A stretch of 32,357 nucleotides of DNA, taken from Hofstenia miamia. Taxonomy: Eukaryota; Xenacoelomorpha; Acoela; Hofsteniidae. A model generated the notes under the pieces. It did not search any database and was not told the DNA's origin. It was given only the letters and a program-made list of their open reading frames with translations. Positions 22,473 through 32,357 of the stretch are shown in pieces (within the stretch, counting starts at the first letter, position 1; each line of letters begins with the position of its first letter). Position numbers and translations under genes: made by a program. The DNA lies in NCBI GenBank assembly GCA_900660155.1, contig CABFPE010001495.1, positions 1 to 32,357 on the forward strand, written 5' to 3'.

Positions 22473-23142
22473 AATGACGATTTTATTCGATCGTATTTAT
22501 TGCTCTAAAAATGGTAAAATTTGATAAAATCCAAAAAATAAAAATTAATTTGTTGTAGAAGTAATCAACGCGCATCAAATGATATTTAAACTGTATCCAT
22601 AGCATTAAAAATCATGGAGCTATAGGTCTCCAAAGATAGTCTAACCTATATATTATAATAATCGATTATAAGAGAAGTGGTAAAATTGACAAATCCTATT
22701 GGAGGGTGCGGTGGAATGAGAAATGATATATCCAAAAAATAAAAAATAATTTCACATAGAGTTATTGATTAGCTAGAGAATGATGTAATTTTTATGCATA
22801 TAGCGTCAAAATTGACTTTGCAGTAGCCTTCTGAATTGGGACTACCGCATTGTTAAAATCGCATGACTGTGGACAGGTCAATGACAGGTAAACAACAGAA
22901 AGTTATGTAATAAAAATAACAATTTTAATCGATCGCATTAATCGCTCTAAAAATGGTAAAATTTGATGAAATCGAAAAAATAAAAATTAGTTTGTCGTAG
23001 AAGTAATCAGCGTGCATCAAATGATATTTAAACTGTATCCATAGCATTAAAAATCATGGAGCTATAGGTCTCCAAAGATAGTCTACCCTATAAATTATAA
23101 TAATCGATTATAAGAGAAGTGGTAAAATTGACAATTTCTATT
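22473..23142. repeat. Second 442-bp dimer of the GGAGCTATAGGTCTCC repeat
   Basis: Cores lie at 22616 and 23058, again 442 bp apart, as in the first dimer. The right copy breaks off shortly after its ATAATCGATTAT palindrome and continues into unrelated AT-rich DNA, so no gene-bearing unit follows directly. Confidence 0.85.
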
Positions 23143-23938
23143 GGTCGATGCTATTGAATGAGAATGGATAAACCTCAAACATAAAACATAGTTTCACATT
23201 GAGCTAATAACTGTCAACATTTTGATATATAAACCTAATCCATAAGGTCAAAACTCGCGGAGAAATGGGGTAATCAGCAGCTTATGATAGTAATTTGTCG
23301 AAACTTAAAGAAAATTTAATGTTCCTAAGAGTTCGGGAAAAATATAAAGTATTATAATAGTTAATTTTTGAAACCCAACTATGGTGCATTTGTTTTCATT
23401 TTTGAGTACAACTAAATTGAATTTTCATATATAAGAGTTATCTAAATGTTCACTACAAAATTCGCATTATATTTGACTGTTTCAAGCATTTAAATTTTCA
23501 CATAAATTAATTAAAGAAGTTAGATAAAAAATTTTCATTGATATGGCGAACACAATAAATTTTATATTAAGTTACTCTAAATGGGATCTTGGTCAGACCA
23601 GGAATAAGAACTACTGCATATTATTAAAAGTTATATGCTTCACTGTAAATACGCAAGATATTAAATTCATGATACAATAATAATTTTTGATTTAGTGCTT
23701 AAATAAAATTTTTTAAATTCACTACTACAGAATAAAATTTTTTTTAGCATTTTTGAATCGTTTTCCATATTGATATAAGTAGTAACAATGTTTATCATAC
23801 AATTAATGAATATGTTCTTTCTACTAATATCATGCATCAAATGAAATTTCAATGTGACCCATGTCTTTTAGTTAGAGTTTAATTAAAAAAATACAAATGT
23901 ATGGCCATCACATAAATTATAATGTTATAACTTTCTTG
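23143..23938. other. AT-rich stretch, no gene seen
   Basis: Contains a diverged satellite core (AAATTCGCATTATATTTGAC near 23459) and pieces resembling 22270-22370 (GTTCGGGAAAAATATA). A 61-codon minus-strand frame at 23667-23852 is A/T-driven and has no recognisable domain. Confidence 0.55.
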
Positions 23939-23939
23939 C

Positions 23940-24145
23940 GGTGTTCTAAAGTCCCACTTTCTTTAATGGCACCGCTTTGAATTTTTGACCTAATCACGTA
24001 GCTCACGCTCATTCCGGTGATGTTCTAAGGTCCCGCTTTCTTTAAGGGCCCCGCTTTGAATTGTTGAAATCATCCTAATCATGTGGCTCATGCTCATTCC
24101 CGTGACGTTCTAAGGTCCCGCTTTCTTTAATGGCTCCGGTTTGAA
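23940..24145. repeat. 79-85-bp minisatellite just upstream of the SGNH gene
   Basis: GTTCTAARGTCCC..TTTCTTTAA.GGC begins at 23943, 24022 and 24107, giving periods of 79 and 85 bp over about 2.5 copies. Each copy also has CTCATTCC.GTGA. It is richer in G+C than its surroundings and ends about 90 bp before the start codon. It could be promoter-associated, but nothing proves this. Confidence 0.85.
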
Positions 24146-24231
24146 CAATCTAAGATTGAGATTAAAGCATAGCCGCAAAATTGCTATTATATATATTAGG
24201 TCAATAAATCATTTGGATAATCATTTGCCGA

Positions 24232-24714
24232 ATGTCTTCAACATTGATATTAGGTGCTTCAAATCTCAGACGTGCGTGTGCGTCACTACCAGCATTTATT
24301 ATAAAGGACACCGAGATTGATGCCAGGGGTGGGAGAAGATTCCAACATTTGGTCAATTATGTTCCAAAAAATAAATATGAAATGATTATCATATTTATTG
24401 GAACAAATGATGTATACAGAAGTGGATCAGCAGCGACTTTCGAATACTATGTCAAAGAAGCTATAAAGAGCCTGCTCGTCCATTGCAAAAAAATCATTAT
24501 ATCCAAAATACCGGCAGTGAAGGATGAACTTAAAGAGAGGCAAAAGATTTTTAATGAAATTTTGCAAAAGAATTGCAATGGCAATACTGTCATATACAGC
24601 TCAAAATTCCTTACGATTCGAAAAAATTTTCTAAAGGATGGGATACATTTTAAAAGGTCCGAACATTTAAACATTCTTAGAGGCTTAGCCCAAACGAAAA
24701 AACATTTCTTATAA
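24232..24714 (+). CDS. Small SGNH/GDSL-like hydrolase
   Basis: A single-exon 160-aa protein with the SGNH blocks in order: LILGASNLRR with candidate nucleophile S10, DARGGRRF with G33/G34, IIIFIGTNDV with N59, and KDGIHF with D136 and H139. These are the four residues named in the superfamily (Ser, Gly, Asn, His), so a catalytic esterase-type hydrolase is plausible. The substrate cannot be told. There is no signal peptide or membrane segment. At 160 aa it is short for the superfamily and near a bare core domain. Its ATG follows a TATATATA run at 24189-24196 by about 35 nt, and AATAAA at 24742-24747 follows the stop. SGNH domains are also found in some transposable elements, so it could be transposon cargo. 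Confidence 0.82.
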   Translation: MSSTLILGASNLRRACASLPAFIIKDTEIDARGGRRFQHLVNYVPKNKYEMIIIFIGTNDVYRSGSAATFEYYVKEAIKSLLVHCKKIIISKIPAVKDELKERQKIFNEILQKNCNGNTVIYSSKFLTIRKNFLKDGIHFKRSEHLNILRGLAQTKKHFL

Positions 24715-24741
24715 ACTTTTGTAATTATTGTTAAAAATACA

Positions 24742-24747
24742 AATAAA
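24742..24747 (+). promoter_or_regulatory. Polyadenylation signal of the SGNH gene
   Basis: AATAAA lies 28 nt after the TAA stop codon and is followed by A/T-rich DNA. The position fits a eukaryotic poly(A) signal, although such hexamers are common by chance in sequence this AT-rich. Confidence 0.45.
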
Positions 24748-25904
24748 TATAAACTTTTTAGACTTGTAATTGAACTCTATTTAAAAATATGCATATACAT
24801 GTACATAGAAAATGAATATTATAATATCTACTACTAAATTGGTAATAAAGTTGTGTACATTGAAACTAAATTTTGAAATGCTTGCGAATTGATATAAATA
24901 TTAATTTTGCCTTAAATTTATAGTAATTTGATAATTTAAGTATTACACCAATATCTAGAAATTCACATTTGTTATTTTAAATGTCCGATGCTTTCAATTA
25001 ATTAAGCTAATTTATATTTAATAATTGCAATAATAGAATGGGATCCATATCCTTCCCACTTCTTTAATATACTTAAAAAAATTAGCATAGGCTTACATTA
25101 ATACATTTTCCTGCTTATAACAATAAGTGTCTGTTTGAACTAATGAACCATAATTATAATTTAATCTACGGAGTACATGCAAAATTTCATTTAGATAGCT
25201 TGAACTATTTTCAGATAATATATTTCAATATAAATTGTGTTGGCACTAAATAGCATATAACACTACATATGTGAACTATAAATTCTTTCATTTAATAAGC
25301 AGATATCTACGAAATTGAAATTGTATAGTTTTAGTAGTTTACAATAAATATATCGGTATTTCAAAATAGCATTTTTTTATTTATACATGAGGACTAGATC
25401 CGGGTTATGCATAGAACGTTTATTGAATATCAATAAATATTTAAATTTTAAAAATGGCACATTCTGTAAGATGTCCGACAATAAAAATACTAAATAAATT
25501 TTAATATATGAAAAAATGTTTCAGAATTAATTTAAGTACTATTGAAATTGTGAATATCTAATTCCTTACTTAGCAAACCGACATTATTACATTGGATTAG
25601 GGTAGCATAATCATCAAGTGAAAGATTAAATTTAATTCAAAATTTATAAATGTACGGCTCTCTTTTAAAATTGAGCTTTTAAAAGTGTGAATGATTTTCC
25701 GAATTGATACAGGTAATAAAAATGTTTAAATACCAACTTTGGATTAATGCTAGAGATGTGGTAAATATGTTATTTTTACGTATCACATAATATTTACTTG
25801 TAATTAAAATAATACCTGATATTCTTGAGCATACAAATAACTACAAACTATGTTCACCAGCACAAAAGTTGAAAAATTATTTAAATCAGTCTTGCAATCC
25901 TTTC
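24748..25904. other. AT-rich stretch, no gene seen
   Basis: No convincing coding frame. Diverged monomers of the array repeat can be seen near its right end: GTGTGAATGATTTTCCGAAT at 25686 and ACCAACTTTGGATTAATGC at 25731, matching 15930-15995. Otherwise it is simple AT-rich DNA. Confidence 0.55.
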
Positions 25905-26245
25905 AAAGAGTTAAAAATAAAAATAGGTTTGTCATAGAGCTATTCAGCACGCATCAATTAGTGTGAAAACTGTTTCGATTTTATGAAAACTCATGGACCA
26001 ATATGTGTCCAAAGTTAGTCTACTCCATTAATTATATTAATCGAATCTTACAAAAGTGAAAAATGGATAATTTGTTTAGCCAATACTGTGCAACCAGTAT
26101 AGATAAATGCGCAAAATAAAAAAAGTTTCACATGGAGCTATTGATTATCTAGAGAATGGTATATTATTTATGCCCATAGCGTCAAAATTGACTTTGTAGT
26201 AGCCTTCTGAAATGTGACTACCGCATTGTTAAAATCGATGGGTTG
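25905..26245. repeat. Old diverged copy of the GGAGCTATAGGTCTCC repeat
   Basis: The order of blocks is kept (ATTCAGC.CGCATC, CATGGACC...GTCCAAAG, AGTCTAC, TATTAATCG, TTTCACATGGAGCTATTGATTA, AGCGTCAAAATTGACTTTG, ACCGCATTGTTAAAATCG) but many bases differ. This indicates that the family has been here for longer than the near-identical copies. Confidence 0.65.
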
Positions 26246-26439
26246 TAGACAGGTCAAGGACAAAGGAATTGCATTTGCTGACAGAAAGTTATGTAATAAT
26301 ATGACTATTTTTATCGATCGCATTTATCTCTCTAAAAATAGTAAAAATAAATGAAATCGAAAAATAAAAAAGTTTATCATAGAGATATTCAGTGCGCATC
26401 GAATGATATTTAAGTTGTATTCATAGAATAAAAAATTTA

Positions 26440-27035
26440 TATTACGAACTTCGGATTAATATTAATGATACCATAGATTTCTTAATTCTACTCATCAAAT
26501 GATATATTACGTGAAAGATTGAATTGAAATAAGAAAATTTTTATATTCGTCCAGCATAAAAATTGAATTTACAAAGGTTTGAATGATTTTTCCAATTCAT
26601 ATAAGGAATAAAACTATTACGAATACGAACTTCGGATTAATATTAATGATCTCATAGGTTTCTTAATTCTACTCATCAAATGATATATTAAGTGAAAGAT
26701 TCAATTGAAATAAAATATTGAATTTGTAACATCTAAGAAGTTATGTGTACATTGAAAACAAAATTTGATAAGTAGAAACAACAAATTTTATAAAATCTAA
26801 AAAATTTATGCGAAATTGATGCTTACATTATTTTATTGTCTTAATCAATACCGAAATACATTCTAACATTCTGAAATTACATTTTATGTGTTGGCCGTAC
26901 ATTTGTATAATTTTATTTAAACTCAAACTTTGACTTTAGTAATTATTTGATAAGTAGAAACAACAAATTTTATAAAATCTAAAAAATTTATGCGAAATTG
27001 ATGCTTACATTATTTTATTGTCTTAATCAATACCG
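26440..27035. repeat. Two local duplications with 181- and 182-bp periods
   Basis: CGAACTTCGGATTAATATTAATGA at 26445 recurs at 26626 (181 bp). GATAAGTAGAAACAAC at 26767 recurs at 26949 (182 bp) and carries on through ATGCGAAATTGATGC. The two pairs have different sequences but the same period as the 182-bp monomers at 19567 and 28324. Confidence 0.85.
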
Positions 27036-27555
27036 GCTATCAAACAATTCGCATTAAATTAAAGTTTATTAATGTATAAGTTTCATCTTATTATAAATTT
27101 TAGAATTTTCAGACCCCAATTCGCATTAAATTTATAAATATACTGCTATCATTTAAAATTGAGTTTTTGTAATCTTGAATGATTTTCCGAATTGATATAA
27201 ATAATAAAAAATGCAAAAAACAATATCGGTATATAGTTAAAGATCAAAATTTTTTTAGATTCTACTTGTGAAATGATGCATTAAGTAAAAAATTAAATTT
27301 AATTCGAAAATTTATAAGTGTAAGGCTATCATTTAAAATTGAGTTTATAAATGTGAATGATTTTCCGAATAGATATAGATAATAAAAATGTTTAAATACC
27401 AACTTTGCATTATTTCTAGCGATGTGGTAAATATCATATTTTTATGTATCACATACTATTTAATTGTAATTAAAATAATTATTGATATTTCTTACACATA
27501 CAAAAAAATTACAAGCACAATAACAAACGTTGAAAAGTATTTAAATAAGTCTGCA
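27036..27555. repeat. Partial satellite-like array abutting a repeat junction
   Basis: Copies of AATTCGCATTAAAT lie at about 27047 and 27119. They are followed by the same monomers that precede the OB-fold gene elsewhere, up to AAGTATTTAAATAAGTCTG. At about 27553 this ends and the GGTCTCC repeat begins. Thus it stops right where the OB-fold exon 3 would start, as if the gene had been deleted. Confidence 0.75.
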
Positions 27556-27826
27556 ATTCATTAAAATTCATGGAGCTATAGGTCTCCAAAGATAGTCTAC
27601 CCTATAAATTATAATAATCGAATATAAGAGAAGTGGTAAAATTGACAAATCCTATTGGAGGATGCGGTGGAATGCGAAATGATATATCCAAAAAAATAAA
27701 AAATATTTCACATAGAGTTATTGATTAGCTAGAGAATGATGTAATTTTTATGCATATAGCGTCAAAATTGACTTTGCAGTAGCCTTCTGAATTGGGACTA
27801 CCGCATTGTTAAAATCGCTTGACTGC
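27556..27826. repeat. GGAGCTATAGGTCTCC repeat opening the third unit
   Basis: The core is at 27572; the left (ATCGATCG) part is missing. The palindrome is altered to ATAATCGAATAT. The downstream spacer (CTTGACTGCTATTCAATG onward) matches the first two units. Confidence 0.85.
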
Positions 27827-28229
27827 TATTCAATGTAAATGTGCAAGATATTTAGTTCATGATAGAAAGATAATTTTTTATAATTGTAATAATGTTATTT
27901 TTACTCTTAAAAAATAACTTTTGTACTTGTAGTTCAATTCAAATTGAATATGCTGCATCCATTTTGAATTTACAATAAGTATTTAGATAAAAGCTATATT
28001 AATTAATTAATTTTTACAAGTACACAATACAGCTAAAACTATACATTTACGTATTAGAACTCGCTTCCGAATTCATAATAATTCAAAAATCAGTACAAAT
28101 TTCATCTTAATATTGATTCACATGTATTTCAAGTTAAACATCGATATTTAAGCCTAGATGAATACAATTTTTACGAATACCTGAATAATTAAAAAAATTA
28201 GTTTAAATAGAATACTATAAATGTATGGC

Positions 28230-29089
28230 TATCAAACAATTCGCATTAAATTAAAGTTTATTTTGACATGTTTCCAAACTTACTACAAATTTTAAAATTG
28301 TCAGACAGCAATTCGCATTAAATTAGAGTTATAATGTATAAGTTTATGCTGTTTTGACTTAGTATCATTCTATTGCTGAAAGCTTGATTAATAAATTTTT
28401 TTAAGGGTAAAGCATACATTGAAAATATTATAATAAAATATTTTGACATGTTTCCGAACTTACTACATATTTTTTGAAATTGTCAGACAACAATTCGCAT
28501 TAAATTAGAGTTATAATGTATAAGTTTCATCTGATTCGAATTATTATCATTCTATTGCTGAAAGCTTGATTAATAAATTTTTTTAAGGGTAAAGCGAACA
28601 TTGAAAATATTATAATAAAATAGTTTGACATGTTTCCGAACTTACTACATATTTTAAAATTGTCAGACAACAATTCGCATTAAATTTATAAATCTATTGC
28701 TATCATTTAAAATTGAGTTTTTGTAAGCTTGAATGATTTTCCGAATTGATATAAATAAAAAATTCAAAAAACAATATTGGTATATAGTCAAAGATTAAAA
28801 TTTTTTTTATTCTACTTGTGAAATGATGCATTAAGTAAAAAATTAAATTTAATTCAAAATTTATAAGTGTAAGGCTATCATTTAAAATTGAGTTTATAAA
28901 TGTGAATGATTTTCCGAATAGATATAGATAATAAAAATGTTTAAATACCAACTTTGCATTATTTCTAGCGATGTGGTAAATATCATATTTTTATGTATCA
29001 CATACTATTTAATTGTAATTAAAATAATTATTGATATTTCTTACACATACAAAAAAATTACAAGCACAATAACAAACGTTGAAAAGTAT
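28230..29089. repeat. Satellite-like array, third unit
   Basis: AATTCGCATTAAATT cores lie near 28240, 28311, 28492 and 28672. The AGAGTTATAATGTATAAG starts at 28324 and 28507 give a period of 183 bp. The monomers carry more substitutions than those of the second unit. It leads directly into the OB-fold gene's last exon. Confidence 0.83.
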
Positions 29090-29937
29090 TTAAATAAGTC
29101 TGGCAATTCTTTCTGAGGGTCCAGCTGCGTAATTTGTTTCATTTTCAGCCATCGCCAGTTGGATTTTTTGAAATTCTCCAATTGGAACCATTCGAACAAC
29201 ATTGAATTTCTTAATATCCGAGAAAGTATCATCGGTTCCTCGTGACCAGCCATATATTTTCCACAGTTGGATATCTTGGAGCTTCTTCATACCTTTATGT
29301 CGCAACTCCTGCGAGTTAATAGAGGAGATAGGCATCTAAACAAATTTACTATAACTACTCAAATAAACAACGTATGTAATATTAAATTAGAAATATACAG
29401 ATTGTATTACTTATGCCACCACGCAAACACTACATAAGATAAAGTCAGATCATGGTTAAATATTTCTTAAGAATACAACAAATATATACTAGTTATTAAG
29501 AAAATCCAAGTGGTTTACAAATTGATTCAAGTAAAATTGAAATAGTGAGTCTAAATTTAGCATTAATTTAGGGTTATAATGCATATGACAATTAAAGCTT
29601 AAAAGATTGTATTAAATTCATAGCGCACATCAAGGCTTATAAACTAAAATATACTTACATTGAGAGCTTCTCTTTCAAACAGGTATTTTGTCAACGTCGT
29701 AGATGTAACCTCCATTTTCTTCTTTATTTTCAGAAGCTTAAAAATGACGGTAATATTCCATCTCTCGCTGGCTTTGGCATCCATACAAATACTGCATGGC
29801 ATTCCATATGCACCATCACAGAGGTTGCCACTACAGCAGGTACTTGAAAAAATCGCTACGAATTTAATAACTGAGGCGTCGATTGCTTCACAAAAAAACT
29901 TGAAGCTGCTATCATTCTGTAGCTCTATTGGACGAAG
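29090..29937 (-). pseudogene. OB-fold/zinc-ribbon protein, copy 3, cut off at the N
   Basis: Exon 3 (29335-29090) and the 3' part of exon 2 (29937-29659) match copy 2, including the C-terminus PSERIARLI and the Cys cluster. The rest of exon 2 and all of exon 1 are missing: the sequence changes at the ambiguous base 29938 to unrelated repeat DNA. Whether this is a real truncation or a join made during assembly cannot be told from the window. As it stands it lacks a start codon. Confidence 0.75.
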
Positions 29938-29938
29938 N
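29938..29938. other. Ambiguous base (N) marking a probable assembly join
   Basis: This is the only N noticed in the window. To its left is OB-fold exon 2. To its right is ATAGATTTCTTAATTCTACTC, which belongs to the repeat type seen at 26470-26620. The abrupt switch inside an exon suggests a collapsed gap between two repeat copies. Confidence 0.7.
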
Positions 29939-30087
29939 ATAGATTTCTTAATTCTACTCATCAAATGATATATTAAGCGAAAGATTGAATTGAAATAAGA
30001 AAATTTTTAATGTTCGGTCAACACAAAAAATTGAACATTGAAAGGTTTGAATGATCTTTCAAATTTATATAAGGAATAAAACTATTA

Positions 30088-30159
30088 CGAATAGATTGGA
30101 ATTGAACCAATGTCTCTCATCAGCAAATGATGAGTGTGATACCACTTCACTACTATTCG
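30088..30159 (-). tRNA. tRNA-like gene or tRNA-derived element (72 nt, non-standard anticodon arm)
   Basis: The minus strand folds as a cloverleaf. The acceptor stem is CGAATAG/CTATTCG (7 perfect pairs), the D stem GTGA/TCAC with loop AGTGGTA, and the T arm ATTGG-TTCAATT-CCAAT. The anticodon arm CTCATC-ATTTGCT-GATGAG has 6 pairs instead of 5. A box TAGTGAAGTGG and B box GGTTCAATTCC fit pol III consensus, and TTTT follows at 30081-30078. The loop would read anticodon TTG if numbered conventionally, but the arm is one pair too long, so the identity is doubtful. The acceptor begins with C and the element sits in a repeated module, which favours a tRNA-derived element over a host tRNA. Confidence 0.55.
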
Positions 30160-30241
30160 CAAATAATACAATAGCAATACAAAAATTGCCTAACAATTTT
30201 TTAAAAACACTTGAGTTAAACACTAATTTCATCTTCGAAGT

Positions 30242-30900
30242 AATTCACCTAATCCCAAATTCCTCGTTTTTTATAATATTTTAATGTTTTAAGATCTATA
30301 TTAGAGCCACGAGGCGCCTTGGCGCTGAGATATTGTTTGTTTTAAATAATATAATAATGTAGTATTAGAATATACAACTAAATATGGTATTTTTATTGCC
30401 AATTCTTTAGGATTAGGCTCTTTTTCAATACTAATTTTATGTATTTTAATTTACAGAATTAAGAATTACAATCTGGCAATAAATTAGTATAAAAAAATAT
30501 CATAAAATTCACATATATTTCAGGAAGTTTAATTTGAAAATATTCGCCCTGAACGCGACTTTTAAGTATGGAATAAATATTTGCAAGATTCTAAAAATTG
30601 CTAACATTTTGAGAAATTTTATCAAAAAGTGTTTAGCCTTAATATAGAAATTGTGGTCTATTTGTAAATTAATATAAATTTGCATTTACTAACAGAAAGT
30701 TATTTAATAAAAATGCAGATTTTAATTGATCGGATTTATCGTTCTAAAATGGTAAACAATTTTGAAATCGAAAAATTGACTTTGTAGTAGCCATCTGAAA
30801 TATGACTACCGTATTAATAAAATCGATGGGTTGTAGACAGGTCAAGGACAAAGAAATTGCATTTGCTAACAGAAAGTTATGTAATAAAATGACTATTTTA
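30242..30900. repeat. Second copy of the left module (matches 13480-14120)
   Basis: Carries the same GGCGCCTTGGCGC hairpin (about 30315-30327) and the 88-bp segment bounded by TATTGCCA (30394-30401) and TGGCAATA (30474-30481), plus the CGCCCTGAACGCGAC block. It is preceded by the tRNA-like sequence and followed by GGTCTCC repeats, the same order as at 13.3-14.5 kb. Confidence 0.87.
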
Positions 30901-31921
30901 ATCGATCGCATTTATCGCTCTAAAAATGGTTAAATTTGATGAAATCAAAAAAATAAAAATTAGTTTGTCGTATAAGTAATCAGCGTGCATCAAATGATAT
31001 TTACACTGTATCCATAGCATTAAAAATCAAGGAGCTATAGGTCTACAAAGATAGTCTAACCTATATATTATAATAATCGAATATAAGAAAAGTGTTAATA
31101 TTGACAATTAGTATTGGGCGATGCAGTGAGATTAGAATTGATATATCCAAAAAATAAAAAATAATTTCACATGGAGCTAGTGATTGCGTACATTTTCATA
31201 TGTAACCCTAATCCATACGGTCAAAACTCGCAGAGATATAGGATTTCAAACATAGTCTACCCTATATTTTATAATAATCGATTATAAGAAAAGTGTTAAA
31301 ATTGACAATTTGTATTGGTCGTTGCGATAGAAGGAGAATTAATATATCCAAAAAATAAAAAATAAATTCACGTGGAGCTATTGATTAGCAAGAGAATGAT
31401 ATATTATTTATACCCATAGCGTCAAAATCGACTTTGCAGCAGCCTTTTGAATTGTGACTATCGCATTGTTAAAATCGTATGGTTCGCTTGCCTGGTCAAT
31501 GACAGGTAAACAACAGAAAGTATGTAATAAAAATGAGAATTTTAATCGATCGTATTTATTGCTCTAAAAATGGTAAAATTTGATAAAATCCAAAAAAATG
31601 AAAATTAGTTTGTCGAAGAAGTAATCAGCGCGCATCAAATGATATCTAAACTGTATCCATAGCATTAAAAATCATGGAGCTATAGGTCTCTAAAATAGTC
31701 TACCCTATAAATTATAATAATCGATTATAAGAGAAGTGGTAAAATTGACAAATCCTATTGGAGGGTGCGGTGGAATGAGAAATGATATATCCAAAAAATA
31801 AAAAATAATTTCACATAGAGTTATTGATTAGCTAGAGAATGATGCAATTTTTATGCATATAGCGTCAAAATTGACTTTGCAGTAGCCTTCTGAATTGGGA
31901 CTACCGCATTGTTAAAATCGC
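30897..31921. repeat. Cluster of three GGAGCTATAGGTCTCC-type repeats
   Basis: A somewhat diverged copy (core GGAGCTATAGGTCTAC at 31031), a strongly diverged one around 31232-31480 (keeping ATAATCGATTATAAG), and a well-conserved one (core at 31676) follow one another. The last is continued by the standard CTTGACTGCTATTCAATG spacer. Confidence 0.82.
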
Positions 31922-32357
31922 TTGACTGCTATTCAATGTAAATGTGCAAGATATTTAGTTCATGATAGAAAGATAATTTTTTATAATTGTAATAATGTTA
32001 TTTTTACTCTTAAAAAATAACTTTTGTACTTGTAGTTCAATTCAAATTGAATATGCTGCATCCATTTTGAATTTACAATAAGTATTTAGATGAAAGCTAT
32101 ATTAATTAATTAATTTTTACAAGTACACAATACAGCTAAAACTATACATTTAAGTATTAGAACTCGCTTCCGAATTCATAATAATTCAAAAATCAGTACA
32201 AATTTCATCTTAATATTGATTCACATGTATTTCAAGTTAGACATCGATATTTAAGCCTAGATGAATGCAATTTTCACGAATACCTGAATAATTAAAAAAA
32301 ATTAGTTTAAATAGAATACTATAAATGTATGGCTATCAAACAATTCGCATTAAATTA
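31922..32357. repeat. Start of a fourth array unit, running off the window
   Basis: This matches the spacers at 14955-15390, 19061-19495 and 27827-28255 and ends in the first satellite core, CAATTCGCATTAAATTA. By the order of the other units, a further OB-fold gene on the minus strand would be expected about 1 kb beyond the right edge. Confidence 0.8.

Noticed and set aside
14131..23142. Possible CRISPR array from regularly spaced repeats
   Set aside because: The repeats are hundreds of bases long, the spacers are also repeated, and the context is eukaryotic.
11686..32357. Giant retroelement composite (Terminon-like) suggested by an SGNH gene and repeats
   Set aside because: No reverse transcriptase, capsid-like gene or telomeric repeat is visible in the window, so the idea has no direct support.

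Overview
The window looks like AT-rich nuclear DNA from an animal, most likely an invertebrate. Supporting this are decayed LINE and hAT elements, a 2.4-kilo-residue Helitron-family replicase, short spliceosomal introns (45 to about 320 nt) with GTAAGT/GTATGT donors and TTTAG-type acceptors, and standard stop codons. I cannot place the species. Nothing here looks prokaryotic: there are no operons or ribosome binding sites, and no rRNA or CRISPR array.

Layout. Positions 1-1170 hold dead transposon pieces: a LINE endonuclease fragment on + and a frameshifted hAT transposase C-terminus on -. Positions 1.2-4.4 kb are non-coding and repeat-rich, with tandem 283-bp and 394-bp duplications and nested short repeats. 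Positions 4390-11685 (-) carry an apparently intact Helentron/HLE2-type rolling-circle transposase. It has N-terminal Cys-rich motifs, a HUH Rep nuclease with paired tyrosines, a PIF1-like helicase and, unexpectedly, a C-terminal GIY-YIG nuclease. A 12-nt coding exon and a 63-nt intron appear to supply its start codon.

Positions 11.7-32.4 kb are a very AT-rich repeat domain. Its building blocks are (a) a tRNA-like module, (b) a 'GGAGCTATAGGTCTCC' repeat occurring singly or as 442-bp dimers, (c) a roughly 180-bp satellite-like monomer, and (d) a three-exon gene on - for a putative OB-fold/zinc-ribbon protein. Modules b-d form units of about 4.1-4.2 kb, two of them in tandem, with a third unit interrupted by a single N at 29938 and a fourth starting at the right edge. 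A small intact SGNH-hydrolase-like gene (24232-24714, +) sits between units.

The Rep-helicase protein should nick, unwind and rejoin DNA during Helitron transposition. The OB-fold genes could encode single-stranded-DNA-binding proteins, an activity Helitrons elsewhere sometimes carry as RPA-like ORFs, but nothing in the sequence links the two directly. Element ends could not be fixed by eye.
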